From positions 1-42,680 of the forward strand of contig NZ_JAOART010000084.1 in NCBI RefSeq assembly GCF_025210435.1: a stretch of DNA of 42,680 nt. Reading direction: 5' to 3'. This stretch comes from Anaeromicrobium sp. (GTDB lineage: Bacteria > Bacillota > Clostridia > Peptostreptococcales > Thermotaleaceae). The translations under genes were made by a program, and so were the position numbers. This document shows positions 15,996 to 24,824 of this stretch, one piece after another; the stretch's first letter is position 1; the number at the start of each line of letters is the position of its first letter. The notes beneath the pieces were generated by a model. That model was not told where the DNA came from. It did not search any database and saw nothing but the letters and a program-made list of their open reading frames with translations.

Positions 15996-16997
15996 CTATT
16001 TTCTCCACACTTTAGGAACAAATATATCCATATATTTTTTTAATGCATATTTATCTGTCATACCTGCCACATAATCCTTCACAACCTCTTCTATCCCCTG
16101 GTCTTTTCCCCTATGAACTATTTCTATTGGCAATTTTTCTGGCCTTTTGACAAAGAAATAATATAGTTCTTTTATAATATTTTGAGCCTTTTTCTCTTCC
16201 TTCTTAGCTTTATGATTTAAATATACTTCTTTAAACATGAACCCCCTTAGTTTATCCATATATATTTTCATTTCCTTGCTTATATGTATTCTATCTTTAT
16301 TTCCACTATTATTAATTATATCTAGTATCATATTATTTATTCTCAAACTATGGGTATTTCCTAATTTTTCAAGACAATCTCCAGGTAGCTGAGATTTTTT
16401 TAATAAACCTCCCCTTATGGCATCATCTATATCATGGTTTATATAGGCTATCCTATCACTGATTTTTACAATCTGCCCCTCTAAAGTAACAGGTTCTTTA
16501 TCTCCTGTATGATTTAATATGCCATCCCTCACTTCATAGGTCAAATTTAAGCCAAATGTATCTTCCTTTTCTAGGAAGTCTACTATTCTCAAACTTTGCT
16601 CATTGTGTTTAAATCCATTTTCATGGATTTCATTTAAAATCACCTCTCCACAATGGCCAAAGGGAGTATGACCCAAATCATGACCAAGGGCTATAGCTTC
16701 TGTTAAATCTTCATTTAAATTTAAGGCTCTTGCAATAGTTCTTGATATTTGTGCCACCTCTAGGGTATGGGTTAATCTAGTCCTATAGTAAGCCTTCTCT
16801 GGTGCTATAAACACTTGAGTTTTATCCTTTAGCCTTCTAAAGGATTTTGAATGTATTATCCTATCCCGGTCCCTTTGATATACGGTTCTTATGTGACATT
16901 TTTCTTCTGGTTTTCGTCTTCCCTTTGACAAGTATGATTTAGCTGCATATTTAGATAGTTTTTCTTCTCTTTCTTCTATTAAGATTCTACTATTCAC
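15996..16997 (-). CDS. dgt: dGTP triphosphohydrolase-like HD-domain protein
   Basis: Dgt-family enzymes split dNTPs, mainly dGTP, into deoxynucleoside and triphosphate. HD-domain ligands are present: R-L-T-H-T-L-E-V near 74-81, G-H-D-L-G-H-T-P-F-G-H near 104-114, and D-R-I-A-Y-I-N-H-D near 180. I place the start at GTG 16995-16997 (333 residues, M-N-S-R-I-L-I-E-E), 7 bases past an AAAGGGG site. An ATG at 17001-17003 is also possible but sits too close to that site. Dgt upstream of dnaG-rpoD is a common clostridial order. A terminator-less 553-base gap separates them. Confidence 0.94.
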   Translation of the reverse strand: MNSRILIEEREEKLSKYAAKSYLSKGRRKPEEKCHIRTVYQRDRDRIIHSKSFRRLKDKTQVFIAPEKAYYRTRLTHTLEVAQISRTIARALNLNEDLTEAIALGHDLGHTPFGHCGEVILNEIHENGFKHNEQSLRIVDFLEKEDTFGLNLTYEVRDGILNHTGDKEPVTLEGQIVKISDRIAYINHDIDDAIRGGLLKKSQLPGDCLEKLGNTHSLRINNMILDIINNSGNKDRIHISKEMKIYMDKLRGFMFKEVYLNHKAKKEEKKAQNIIKELYYFFVKRPEKLPIEIVHRGKDQGIEEVVKDYVAGMTDKYALKKYMDIFVPKVWRK

Positions 16998-17093
16998 AAG
17001 CATACCCCTTTCATACCCTCGTAATATAATGTTATACAATTATTTTTCTTTTATTCCTTTTAAAATACCCATAAATTTCAAATTCTAACAAAA

Positions 17094-17136
17094 TAAAAGG
17101 GACATGACTAAAAATCCTCTTTAGCCATGTCCTTTA
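17094..17136 (-). terminator. Terminator after ppdK
   Basis: On the minus strand AAAGGACATGGCTAAA pairs with TTTTAGTCATGTCCCTTT around a short loop, followed by a T-rich run. It lies 15 bases past the ppdK stop and isolates ppdK from dgt. Confidence 0.85.
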
Positions 17137-17150
17137 TAATATTAGGTATA

Positions 17151-19736
17151 TTATCTATTTTTTTCTTTTATTACAGCTACTGCTGCTGCAAGTCTTGCCT
17201 TTGGTATTCTATATGGTGAGCAAGATACATAATCTATATCTAGTTTATTTATAAACTCTATAGATTGTGGATCTCCTCCATGTTCTCCACAAACCCCTAG
17301 TTTAATATGTTTCTTTGTATTCCTGGCTAAGTTTGAAGACATTTCTATTAATTTGCCTACACCCTTTGTATCTAATACTTCAAACGGATCCTTCTCAAAT
17401 ATATTTTTATTTCTATATTCGCTTATAAACTTACCTGAATCGTCCCTAGAAAAAGCCAGAGTAGTTTGAGTTAAATCATTAGTTCCATAGGAGAAAAAGT
17501 CTGCTTCCTCTGCAATTTCATCTGAAGTAAGGGCAGCCCTTGGCACCTCAATCATAGTACCAATTTTATATTCTATATTCATGGCCTCTTCTTCAAAGAC
17601 TTTTTCAATTTCTTTTATTGCTAAATCTTTTATAATCTTAAGTTCAGTCACATCTCCAACTAAAGGTACCATGATTTCTGGATTTACTGTAAATCCACTG
17701 CATTTACTAACTTCTATAGCAGCTTCCATAATGGCCCTTACTTGCATTACGTATATTTCAGGATAAGTGATTGCAAGCCTACAACCTCTATGTCCTAACA
17801 TAGGGTTAAATTCCTTTAAACTGTCTACTCTCTCTTTTAACATTTCATAATCATATCCTAATATATGTGCAAGATTTTTAATCTCCTCATGTCCATGGGG
17901 TAAGAATTCGTGAAGTGGTGGATCTAATAACCTTACAGTTACAGGGAACTGTTTCATCACATTAAATATTTCTACAAAATCTTTTCTTTGGAATGGCAAT
18001 AACTTATCTAGAGCTTCTTTTCTTTCCTCAAGATTTTCTGCTATGATCATATGTCTTACCGTATTTATTCTTTCCTCATCAAAGAACATATGCTCTGTTC
18101 TACAAAGGCCAATTCCCTTAGCTCCTAATTCTATTGCTACTTTTGCATCACGTTCATTATCGGCATTAGCCCTGATTCCTAATCTCTTAATCTCATCTGC
18201 CCAATTCATGATTGTCTCAAAATCATCAGATAATTTTGTAGCTTCTGTTTCTACAAGACCCTTATACACAACACCACTAGTTCCATCTATTGATATATAT
18301 TCCCCTTCTTTTACCTCTATATGATTAGCTGTTAAAGTTTTAGCCTTTTCATTAATAGTTAATTCTCCACATCCTACTACACAACATTTTCCCATACCTC
18401 TGGCTACAACAGCCGCATGGGATGTCATTCCTCCATGAACTGTTAATACTCCTTGTGCTTTTATCATTCCTTCAATATCCTCTGGAGAAGTTTCTTGTCT
18501 AACTAAAATAGTCTTTTCTCCCTTTTCAGCTTCTCTAACCACATCTTCTGCACTAAAATATACTCTTCCACTTGCAGCTCCTGGAGATGCTCCAATTCCT
18601 TTAGCCATTTTAGTACCATTGTTTAAGGATTCTTCCTTAAAAGTAGGATGAAGAAGTTGATCTAATTTGTCTATCTCTATTCTTAAAAGTGCTTCTTCTT
18701 TATTTATTACATTTTCTTCAACTAAATCTGCAGCTATTTTTATGGCAGCCTTTGCAGTTCTTTTTCCCGTTCTAGTTTGTAATAAATACAATTTTCTATC
18801 CTCAAAGGTAAATTCAATGTCTTGCATATCTTTGTAGTGATCCTCTAATAATTTTGTAACACCAACAAACTCTTCATATAATTTAGGCATAAGATCCTTA
18901 AGTTGTGATATGTCCTTAGGAGTTCTTATTCCTGCCACCACATCTTCACCTTGAGCATTAGTTAAGAATTCTCCAAATAATACCTTTTCCCCTGTGGAAG
19001 GATTTCTTGTAAATGCCACACCAGTTCCTGAAGTTTCTCCCATATTTCCAAATACCATAGCTTGTACATTTACTGCTGTTCCTATTTTATCAGGTATATT
19101 ATTAATCCTTCTATAAATTATAGCCCTTTGATTGTTCCATGAATCAAAAACTGCCCTTATAGCCATCATTAATTGTTCCTTAGGATCTTGAGGAAACTCC
19201 TTTTTAGTTTCCTTTTTTACTAATTTTTTATATTTTTCAATAATAAGCTCTATTTCATCCCCACTGCCACTTATAGAATCAAATTTATATTTTTCAATTC
19301 CCAATACTACATCAGAAAACATTTGGATAAATCTTTTATAACAATCATAGGCAAAAGACTTATTATTAGTTTTTTCAAATAAAACTTTCACAGTTTCGTC
19401 ATTTAGTCCTAAATTTAATATGGTATCCATCATTCCTGGCATGGATATGGCTGCCCCTGATCTTACCGATACTAACAGTGGATTTTCCTTTGATCCAAGG
19501 ATTTTTCCAGTTTCTTCTTCGATTTTAACCACATGTTCTAATATTTCAGCAACTATATTATCCTCTATCTTCTTTCCGTCTTCATAATACTTATTACAAG
19601 TTTCTGTAGTTACAGTAAATCCATGGGGCACAGGTAAGCCAATTTTTCTCATTTCAGCCAAATTGGCCCCTTTTCCACCTAATAAGTTTTTCATAGATTT
19701 ATTTCCTTCTGTGAAAGAGTATACAAATTTGTTCAT
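17151..19736 (-). CDS. ppdK: Pyruvate, phosphate dikinase
   Basis: PpdK interconverts pyruvate + ATP + Pi and PEP + AMP + PPi. The 861 residues cover the ATP-grasp nucleotide domain (G-G-K-G-A-N-L-A-E-M near 22-31), the swivel domain with the phospho-histidine motif G-G-M-T-S-H-A-A-V near residue 440, and the PEP/pyruvate barrel (G-L-C-R-T-E-H-M-F near 550; G-V-C-G-E-H-G-G-D-P and S-C-S-P-Y-R near the C-terminus). The Thr two residues before the His is the site controlled by PpsR-type kinases, whose gene lies 39 bases upstream. It is third in a ccpN-ppsR-ppdK unit, with a GGGGG ribosome site. Confidence 0.98.
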   Translation of the reverse strand: MNKFVYSFTEGNKSMKNLLGGKGANLAEMRKIGLPVPHGFTVTTETCNKYYEDGKKIEDNIVAEILEHVVKIEEETGKILGSKENPLLVSVRSGAAISMPGMMDTILNLGLNDETVKVLFEKTNNKSFAYDCYKRFIQMFSDVVLGIEKYKFDSISGSGDEIELIIEKYKKLVKKETKKEFPQDPKEQLMMAIRAVFDSWNNQRAIIYRRINNIPDKIGTAVNVQAMVFGNMGETSGTGVAFTRNPSTGEKVLFGEFLTNAQGEDVVAGIRTPKDISQLKDLMPKLYEEFVGVTKLLEDHYKDMQDIEFTFEDRKLYLLQTRTGKRTAKAAIKIAADLVEENVINKEEALLRIEIDKLDQLLHPTFKEESLNNGTKMAKGIGASPGAASGRVYFSAEDVVREAEKGEKTILVRQETSPEDIEGMIKAQGVLTVHGGMTSHAAVVARGMGKCCVVGCGELTINEKAKTLTANHIEVKEGEYISIDGTSGVVYKGLVETEATKLSDDFETIMNWADEIKRLGIRANADNERDAKVAIELGAKGIGLCRTEHMFFDEERINTVRHMIIAENLEERKEALDKLLPFQRKDFVEIFNVMKQFPVTVRLLDPPLHEFLPHGHEEIKNLAHILGYDYEMLKERVDSLKEFNPMLGHRGCRLAITYPEIYVMQVRAIMEAAIEVSKCSGFTVNPEIMVPLVGDVTELKIIKDLAIKEIEKVFEEEAMNIEYKIGTMIEVPRAALTSDEIAEEADFFSYGTNDLTQTTLAFSRDDSGKFISEYRNKNIFEKDPFEVLDTKGVGKLIEMSSNLARNTKKHIKLGVCGEHGGDPQSIEFINKLDIDYVSCSPYRIPKARLAAAVAVIKEKNR

Positions 19737-19775
19737 TTAACTAATCCCCCTAGTAATTTTTATATTCTCATTTTA

Positions 19776-20588
19776 TTATTTATTAACTGTTCTTATTATA
19801 TTCAAAATTATGTTTGCACTTTCTTCTACTGCCTTGTTAGATACATCTATAATTGGGCATCCTAATCTTTTCATTAGGGACTCGGCATAATCTAATTCTT
19901 TTAGTATCCTATCCATACTAGCGTAATTTGCTTCACTGCCTAATCCTAGTGCCTTTAAACGCTCTTGTCTTATTTCATTTAATTTTATTGGGTTTGTAGT
20001 TAGGCCTATTATCTTTTTAGGATCAACCTTAAAAATCTCTTCTGTAACAGGAACTTCTGGTACTAATGGCACATTAGCAACCTTTATGTTCTTATGAGCT
20101 AAGTACATGCTAAGGGGAGTCTTTGAAGTCCTTGATATTCCCACTAATACAATGTCAGCCTTTTTTAATCCACGAGGATCCTTTCCATCATCATATTTAA
20201 CTGCAAATTCAATGGCCTCTACTTTTTTGAAATATTTTTCGTCTAACTTTCTTATAAGTCCAGATTCATATTTAGGTTTTTGATTCAGAACTTTCTTTAA
20301 TGGATCCATAAGGGGTGTCATTATATCTACAGTTTCTATATTATTTTTTTTAGCCTCACTAATTATTAAATTCCTAAGTTCTGGTACTACCATGGTAAAT
20401 ACGATTATACTTCTTTCTTCCTTTGCTTCATTTATAATGTCCATTATGTGTTCTTCATCAGAAATGTATGGAAATCTTTTTATTTGAAAGTTTTTGCACT
20501 CAAATTGGCTTATGGCTGCTCTAAGTACCTGTTCCCCCGTTTCCCCAATAGAATCAGATAGTATGTATACTGATAAATTTTCTTCCAT
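19776..20588 (-). CDS. ppsR: PPDK/PEP synthase regulatory kinase-pyrophosphorylase
   Basis: This DUF299/YqfL-family bifunctional enzyme turns PPDK off by ADP-dependent phosphorylation of the active-site Thr and on again by Pi-dependent removal. The 270-residue product opens with Y-I-L-S-D-S-I-G-E-T-G-E, carries the P-loop-like G-I-S-R-T-S-K-T-P near 149-157, and the conserved G-L-T-T-N-P-I-K-L near 195-203. It starts 2 bases after the ccpN stop and lies just before ppdK, so regulator and target are one transcription unit. AAGGAGG precedes the ATG. Confidence 0.96.
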   Translation of the reverse strand: MEENLSVYILSDSIGETGEQVLRAAISQFECKNFQIKRFPYISDEEHIMDIINEAKEERSIIVFTMVVPELRNLIISEAKKNNIETVDIMTPLMDPLKKVLNQKPKYESGLIRKLDEKYFKKVEAIEFAVKYDDGKDPRGLKKADIVLVGISRTSKTPLSMYLAHKNIKVANVPLVPEVPVTEEIFKVDPKKIIGLTTNPIKLNEIRQERLKALGLGSEANYASMDRILKELDYAESLMKRLGCPIIDVSNKAVEESANIILNIIRTVNK

Positions 20589-20590
20589 CT

Positions 20591-21238
20591 TTAGTCCTCC
20601 TTGTTACTTTTTAATTCTGCAAATAACCTAGTTATGTTAGTTTTAGATATTCGTCCTACTACTTTTAAATATTCTTTGTCTCCGTCTTTTATTGTGTCCA
20701 CCACAGGCATGCTATCTACTTCATGTTCTATTAATTTCATAGCAACCATTATGGCACTTTCTTCTTGGGATACGGTTATTATATTAGGCATTCTAGTCAT
20801 GATGAAGTTTATAGGCACCTTATGCATATCTATTCCACCTATTATTGCCCTTAAAAAGTCTTTTCTAGAAGCCACTCCAACTAAATGGCCCTTTGATATT
20901 ACAAATATGGTTCCCACATCTTCTAAGAATAATTTTGTTACACCTTCATATACACTGTCCTTTTCATCTACCAATATGGGAATAGACATTATGTCCTTCA
21001 CCCTAATATTTTTTATATAATCTAACTTCATACTAGCACTATTTTGGCCAGAGTAAAAATATCCAACCTTTGGTCTTGCATCTAAAATACCAGTCATAGT
21101 TAAAATAGCCAAATCCGGCCTTAATGTGGCCCTTGTTACATTTAAAATCTTTCCTATATTTTCACTAGTTATAGGCTGGTTTTCTTTAACTATATTTATT
21201 ATCTTTTCTTGTCTACTTGATAGTCCGATTTTTACCAC
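20591..21238 (-). CDS. ccpN: CcpN-type HTH-CBS transcriptional regulator
   Basis: Residues about 8-60 are a winged helix (S-S-R-Q-E-K-I-I-N-I-V-K-E; T-R-A-T-L-R-P-D-L-A-I-L), followed by two CBS domains (V-K-D-I-M-S-I-P near 79 and F-I-M-T-R-M-P-N-I near 144), which sense adenine nucleotides. The layout and 215-residue length match CcpN, the Bacillus repressor of gluconeogenic genes, and the next gene is the YqfL-type enzyme as in Bacillus. Here the unit also holds ppdK, so it probably controls the PEP-pyruvate step. Start is GTG directly behind AAGGGG, tight spacing, so the exact start is not certain. Confidence 0.9.
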   Translation of the reverse strand: MVKIGLSSRQEKIINIVKENQPITSENIGKILNVTRATLRPDLAILTMTGILDARPKVGYFYSGQNSASMKLDYIKNIRVKDIMSIPILVDEKDSVYEGVTKLFLEDVGTIFVISKGHLVGVASRKDFLRAIIGGIDMHKVPINFIMTRMPNIITVSQEESAIMVAMKLIEHEVDSMPVVDTIKDGDKEYLKVVGRISKTNITRLFAELKSNKED

Positions 21239-21267
21239 CCCTTAATGTGTTATACTTTTTATTATTT

Positions 21268-21296
21268 ATGTTACCCTACATATAGAATTCTAGCAA
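21268..21296 (-). promoter_or_regulatory. Probable promoter of ccpN-ppsR-ppdK
   Basis: Minus-strand TTGCTA (21291-21296), 17-base spacer and TAACAT (21268-21273) lie 30 bases before the GTG. The -10 is only a fair match. Confidence 0.5.
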
Positions 21297-21344
21297 ATTT
21301 TTCATGCTATTTCCACCCTTTTTTCATATTTTTTTAAAAAATAC

Positions 21345-21376
21345 AAAAAATATGACAGAAATATTATTTCTGCCAT
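21345..21376 (-). terminator. Terminator after glyS
   Basis: TATGGCAGAAAT pairs with ATTTCTGTCATA (one G-T pair) on the minus strand and is followed by six T. It lies 10 bases past the glyS stop. Confidence 0.88.
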
Positions 21377-21385
21377 ACTAATTAA

Positions 21386-22774
21386 TTAAAATTTAATTTT
21401 ATCTTCAATGTATTTATCTAACTCATCTATCTTTATTCTTACTTGTTCCATAGTATCCCTATCTCTAATTGTTACTGACTTATCTTCTAAGGAATCAAAA
21501 TCAAAGGTTATGCAAAGGGGTGTTCCTATTTCATCTTGTCTTCTGTATCTCTTACCAATACTTCCTGTCACATCATAATCTACCATATACTTAGAAGCTA
21601 ACATGGTATATACCTTCTCAGCCTCTTCACCTAACTTCTTAGCAAGTGGTAATACGGCTGCCTTAAATGGAGCTAATGCTGGATGGAATTTAAGAACAGT
21701 TCTTGTCTTTCCATCTTCTAATTCCTCCTCTTCATAGGCTTGTGTTAAAAATGCAAGTGTAACACGGTCTGCACCTAAGGATGGTTCTATACAATAAGGA
21801 ACATATTTTTCGTTAGTTGTAGGATCATGATAGACTAAATCCACACCAGAATGATCAATATGTTGTTTTAAGTCAAAATCAGTTCTATCTGCTATTCCCC
21901 AAAGTTCACCCCATCCAAATGGGAATTTAAATTCTATATCAGTAGTAGCATTACTATAATGAGATAATTCATCCTCATCATGATCTCTTAATCTGATACT
22001 ATCTTCACTTATATTTAAATTTAATAACCAATCTTTACAATAATTTCTCCAGTAGTTAAACCACTTTAAATCTTCCCCTGGTTTGCAGAAGAATTCAAGC
22101 TCCATTTGTTCAAACTCTCTAGTTCTGAAAGTAAAGTTACCTGGTGTAATTTCATTTCTAAAGGATTTACCTATTTGTCCTATTCCAAATGGCATCTTCT
22201 TTCTACTAGTTCTAGCCACATTTTTAAAGTTTACAAATATACCTTGAGCCGTTTCAGGTCTTAAGTATATTTCTGACTTAGAATCATCTGTAACCCCTTG
22301 ATGAGTTTTAAACATTAGGTTAAATTGTCTAATAGAAGTATAGTCTAACTTTCCACACTCAGGGCACTTAATTTCATTTTCATGAATATATTTTTCCATA
22401 GCCTCATTAGACCAGCCATCAACTACAGCTTCGTCTCCCTTTTGTGCCATAAAATCTTCAATTAGTTTATCTGCTCTAAATCTTGAATTACAATCTTTAC
22501 AGTCAAGTAGTGGATCACTAAATCCACCCACATGGCCTGATGCAACCCAAGCTTGTGGATTCATTAAAATCGCCGCATCTAAACCTACATTATAAGGAGA
22601 TTCTTGAATAAATTTCTTCCACCATGCTTTTTTTACATTATTCTTTAATTCCACACCTAATGGACCATAATCCCAAGTATTTGCCAATCCGCCATATATT
22701 TCTGACCCTGGGAATACAAAACCTCTATTTTTACTTAAAGCAACTATTTTTTCCATAGTCTTTTCCATAGCCAT
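21386..22774 (-). CDS. glyS: Glycyl-tRNA synthetase, single-chain type
   Basis: The enzyme charges tRNA-Gly. At 462 residues it is the alpha2 (eukaryote/archaea-like) type also found in many Clostridia, not the two-subunit form. Class II motif 2 is [10 protein letters not shown] with [14 protein letters not shown] near 205-232, the zinc-like C-K-D-C and C-P-E-C pairs lie near 92-140, and the anticodon-binding domain occupies the last 110 residues. AAAGGAGG precedes the ATG. Expression is controlled by the T-box leader just upstream; a terminator follows. Confidence 0.97.
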   Translation of the reverse strand: MAMEKTMEKIVALSKNRGFVFPGSEIYGGLANTWDYGPLGVELKNNVKKAWWKKFIQESPYNVGLDAAILMNPQAWVASGHVGGFSDPLLDCKDCNSRFRADKLIEDFMAQKGDEAVVDGWSNEAMEKYIHENEIKCPECGKLDYTSIRQFNLMFKTHQGVTDDSKSEIYLRPETAQGIFVNFKNVARTSRKKMPFGIGQIGKSFRNEITPGNFTFRTREFEQMELEFFCKPGEDLKWFNYWRNYCKDWLLNLNISEDSIRLRDHDEDELSHYSNATTDIEFKFPFGWGELWGIADRTDFDLKQHIDHSGVDLVYHDPTTNEKYVPYCIEPSLGADRVTLAFLTQAYEEEELEDGKTRTVLKFHPALAPFKAAVLPLAKKLGEEAEKVYTMLASKYMVDYDVTGSIGKRYRRQDEIGTPLCITFDFDSLEDKSVTIRDRDTMEQVRIKIDELDKYIEDKIKF

Positions 22775-22812
22775 ATGAATTCCTCCTTTAAATTATTCAT
22801 AATTTTACAAAT

Positions 22813-23019
22813 AAAAAAACTCTCTCATCCCTAAAGAAGGGACGAAAGAGTTACTTCCGCGGTTCCACCCTTATTGATACATAATTCTATGCATCCTCTT
22901 TTCATTAGTAGCTCAGAAGCTCCCTTCATCAAGGTGTCATGTCGGCTTTCCACCATCACCAACTCTCTTTTATAACAGTACTTGACTACTCTTCTTCATC
23001 ACGGCTTTACCTATTACTT
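22813..23019 (-). promoter_or_regulatory. T-box riboswitch controlling glyS
   Basis: The minus strand holds the diagnostic T-box AGGGTGGAACCGCG (22858-22871), an upstream AGAGAG box, and a terminator hairpin AACTCTTTCGTCCCT / AGGGATGAGAGAGTT followed by seven T (22813-22852). Uncharged tRNA-Gly should pair with the TGGA bulge and favour the antiterminator. A likely specifier is GGG (or the overlapping GGA) in GAAGGGAGC near 22927, both glycine codons. The leader ends about 40 bases before the glyS start. Confidence 0.95.
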
Positions 23020-23025
23020 TAATAG

Positions 23026-23054
23026 ATTTTAACATATACCCCACAAAATGTAAA
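23026..23054 (-). promoter_or_regulatory. Sigma-A promoter of the T-box-glyS unit
   Basis: Minus-strand TTTACA (23049-23054), 17-base spacer and TAAAAT (23026-23031). It starts right at the end of the upstream gene (stop at 23056), so glyS has its own promoter. Confidence 0.75.
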
Positions 23055-23055
23055 G

Positions 23056-23580
23056 TTACTTATTTTCATCTTCTTTATTAAATTCACTTTCTTCTTTTTT
23101 TTCAGGTTGAGAAGATCCATTAGGCTCAAATTTGTCCTTATATTCATTTACCTTATCTACCACATTGTCAATGGATTCCTTGGTCATCTCATTAACATCT
23201 ATTACTTCCCCATCATCTTTAACTATCTCAACTCTACATTTAGAAACTAGAGCTGTAGCTAGACCTAATACTGCTATAGGAGGAGAAATGATTGCTCCTA
23301 TGGCTCCAGCTGTTATGGGAATATTCATAACTATCTCATGATTTCTTTTTAATTGAATCCTAGTTACATTTCCCTTTTTAAGTAGTTCTTTAACCTTATC
23401 CATAACTTCATTTCCCTTATCAGATAGGTTATTTCCCCAAGTACCACCATTTTTCTCTTCAATGTGAATTATAGTATCTATCACATCACCATTACACATT
23501 TCTAGTGCCTCTTTAGCTTCCTTGTAACTAACTCCTGTTCTGTCCCTTACTGCATCCACCTTTTCTAAGTTTATCTCCAT
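23056..23580 (-). CDS. DUF4342 protein with N-terminal UBA/TS-N-like domain
   Basis: Residues about 1-40 resemble the UBA-like fold of elongation factor Ts (V-D-A-V-R-D-R-T-G-V-S-Y-K-E-A-K-E-A-L-E). Residues about 65-130 fit DUF4342 with a hydrophobic, glycine-rich stretch (I-T-A-G-A-I-G-A-I-I-S-P-P-I-A-V-L-G-L) that could bind membrane. The tail is acidic and low-complexity. It is co-directional with recO, 16 bases behind it. The molecular role is unknown; the UBA/TS-N part suggests protein or ribosome contact, which is inference. Confidence 0.82.
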   Translation of the reverse strand: MEINLEKVDAVRDRTGVSYKEAKEALEMCNGDVIDTIIHIEEKNGGTWGNNLSDKGNEVMDKVKELLKKGNVTRIQLKRNHEIVMNIPITAGAIGAIISPPIAVLGLATALVSKCRVEIVKDDGEVIDVNEMTKESIDNVVDKVNEYKDKFEPNGSSQPEKKEESEFNKEDENK

Positions 23581-23596
23581 TCTAACACCACCTTAT

Positions 23597-24352
23597 TTAA
23601 ATTTTTAAAGATTTTATAGATTCAAGAAATTCTAGACTATTAAAAGTACTTTTCCCCAAATGGGTTAGTATGTAATTCTTAATAATCTTATCTAACTCTT
23701 TTTTAGCATCATCTTGAATTTTTAATTTTATAATCTTTTCTAAAGGACTTTGTATCAAATATCTCATCACATTGATGGATAAACTTGATATGTTCATTGA
23801 ATAAGAATCCTTTTTGAGACACTTCCTACATAAAATGCCACCTTCTCTAGAACTAAACTTATATGAGGAATCATTAGGATTCCCACAGGATACACACTCA
23901 GTTAAAACAGGCATATAGCCTGCATAAAGCATGAGTTTAGCTTCATAGGCCTTTACTAGAGTTTCCACATCCACCTTCTTATTTCCTAGTATATCCAAAA
24001 AATCAATTAATAAATTAAAAAGTTTAGGATTATTTTCACCTTCACTTATACTACTCTCTGTTAATTCTAAAATATATGAGCCATAACTTAATTTAATTAC
24101 ATCCTCATGGATTTTATGAAATGATTTTTTAAAATCTACTTGAGAAATTTGATATAGATTTTTGCCCTTATAAAGTAGGAATTCTCCATATGTAAATGCC
24201 TGAATATTTGAAGATCCCTTTCCTTTAGTTTTTTTAAATCCTCTTGCAACAGATTGTACTTTCCCAATTTTCTTAGAAAAAATAGTTAGTAAAGCTTCAT
24301 TTTCTCCAAACACTTTTTTTCTTAAGACAATTGCTTCGGTTTTAAAAAGCAT
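23597..24352 (-). CDS. recO: DNA repair protein RecO
   Basis: RecO loads RecA with RecF/RecR. The 251-residue protein has the N-terminal OB fold (E-A-I-V-L-R-K-K-V-F-G-E-N-E-A-L-L-T-I-F-S near 6-26), a helical centre and the zinc finger C-V-S-C then C-R-K-C at about 151-180. AGGTGGGGG precedes the ATG. It lies 17 bases downstream of yqzL, the standard era-yqzL-recO order. Confidence 0.96.
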   Translation of the reverse strand: MLFKTEAIVLRKKVFGENEALLTIFSKKIGKVQSVARGFKKTKGKGSSNIQAFTYGEFLLYKGKNLYQISQVDFKKSFHKIHEDVIKLSYGSYILELTESSISEGENNPKLFNLLIDFLDILGNKKVDVETLVKAYEAKLMLYAGYMPVLTECVSCGNPNDSSYKFSSREGGILCRKCLKKDSYSMNISSLSINVMRYLIQSPLEKIIKLKIQDDAKKELDKIIKNYILTHLGKSTFNSLEFLESIKSLKI

Positions 24353-24369
24353 TCCCCCACCTCAAATTT

Positions 24370-24498
24370 TTAGTACTCTTCTTCTGTTATTTTTTCTTCA
24401 TCCCTAATTATTATACTTTCTTCTAAGTCTTTATAGGCCAGATAACTATTTAAATCTCCCGTGTTTAGAAATACATGCCAAAATACACTATCTAACAT
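24370..24498 (-). CDS. yqzL: YqzL-family small protein (42 aa)
   Basis: This 42-codon frame encodes M-L-D-S-V-F-W-H-V-F-L-N-T-G-D-L-N-S-Y-L, then A-Y-K-D-L-E-E-S-I. It matches the YqzL family (M-L-D-x-x-W-x-x-F-x-x-T-G-x-x-x-x-Y-L-x-x-K) that sits between era and recO in Bacilli and Clostridia. An AAAGGGG/AAGG site lies upstream of the ATG. Function unknown. Position and sequence make the call strong despite the size. Confidence 0.88.
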   Translation of the reverse strand: MLDSVFWHVFLNTGDLNSYLAYKDLEESIIIRDEEKITEEEY

Positions 24499-24571
24499 TA
24501 CCTTATGCCCCTTTCAATTTGTTTTTAGGAAATTACATTTCCACAGACTTATATGAAAAGCAAAAAACTAT

Positions 24572-24691
24572 TATAGATTTCGTAACACCAAGATTTCTTT
24601 ATACAGTAACTTGCCTATAAGGGAAATTTTTTTCAATATATTTTTCTGAAATAGGCACACATAAAGCTTGTTTATAAATACGAAATCTATA
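24572..24691 (+). mobile_element. MITE-like inverted-repeat element, internally deleted copy (120 bp)
   Basis: The element is bounded by perfect 13-base inverted repeats TATAGATTTCGTA (24572-24584) and TACGAAATCTATA (24679-24691). Inside, the left arm (TATACAGTAACTTGCCTATA) and right arm (CTGAAATAGGCACACATAAA) match the arms of the two copies near 42.3-42.7 kb, but about 118 bases of the centre are missing. No coding capacity. It lies between era and yqzL in a 326-base gap. A second imperfect hairpin (24688-24723) follows at once; the rest of the gap is AT-rich with no gene. Confidence 0.8.
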
Positions 24692-24824
24692 GTAAAGAAA
24701 AATCTAAAGATTTTCCCTTACTATGAAAAGTAAATTTAAAATACTTTACTTCATTTATTATTTTTTTTATATTTAGGGACGAATATTCATTGAATTTTTT
24801 TCTTTTAATTAAATAATATGCCTA

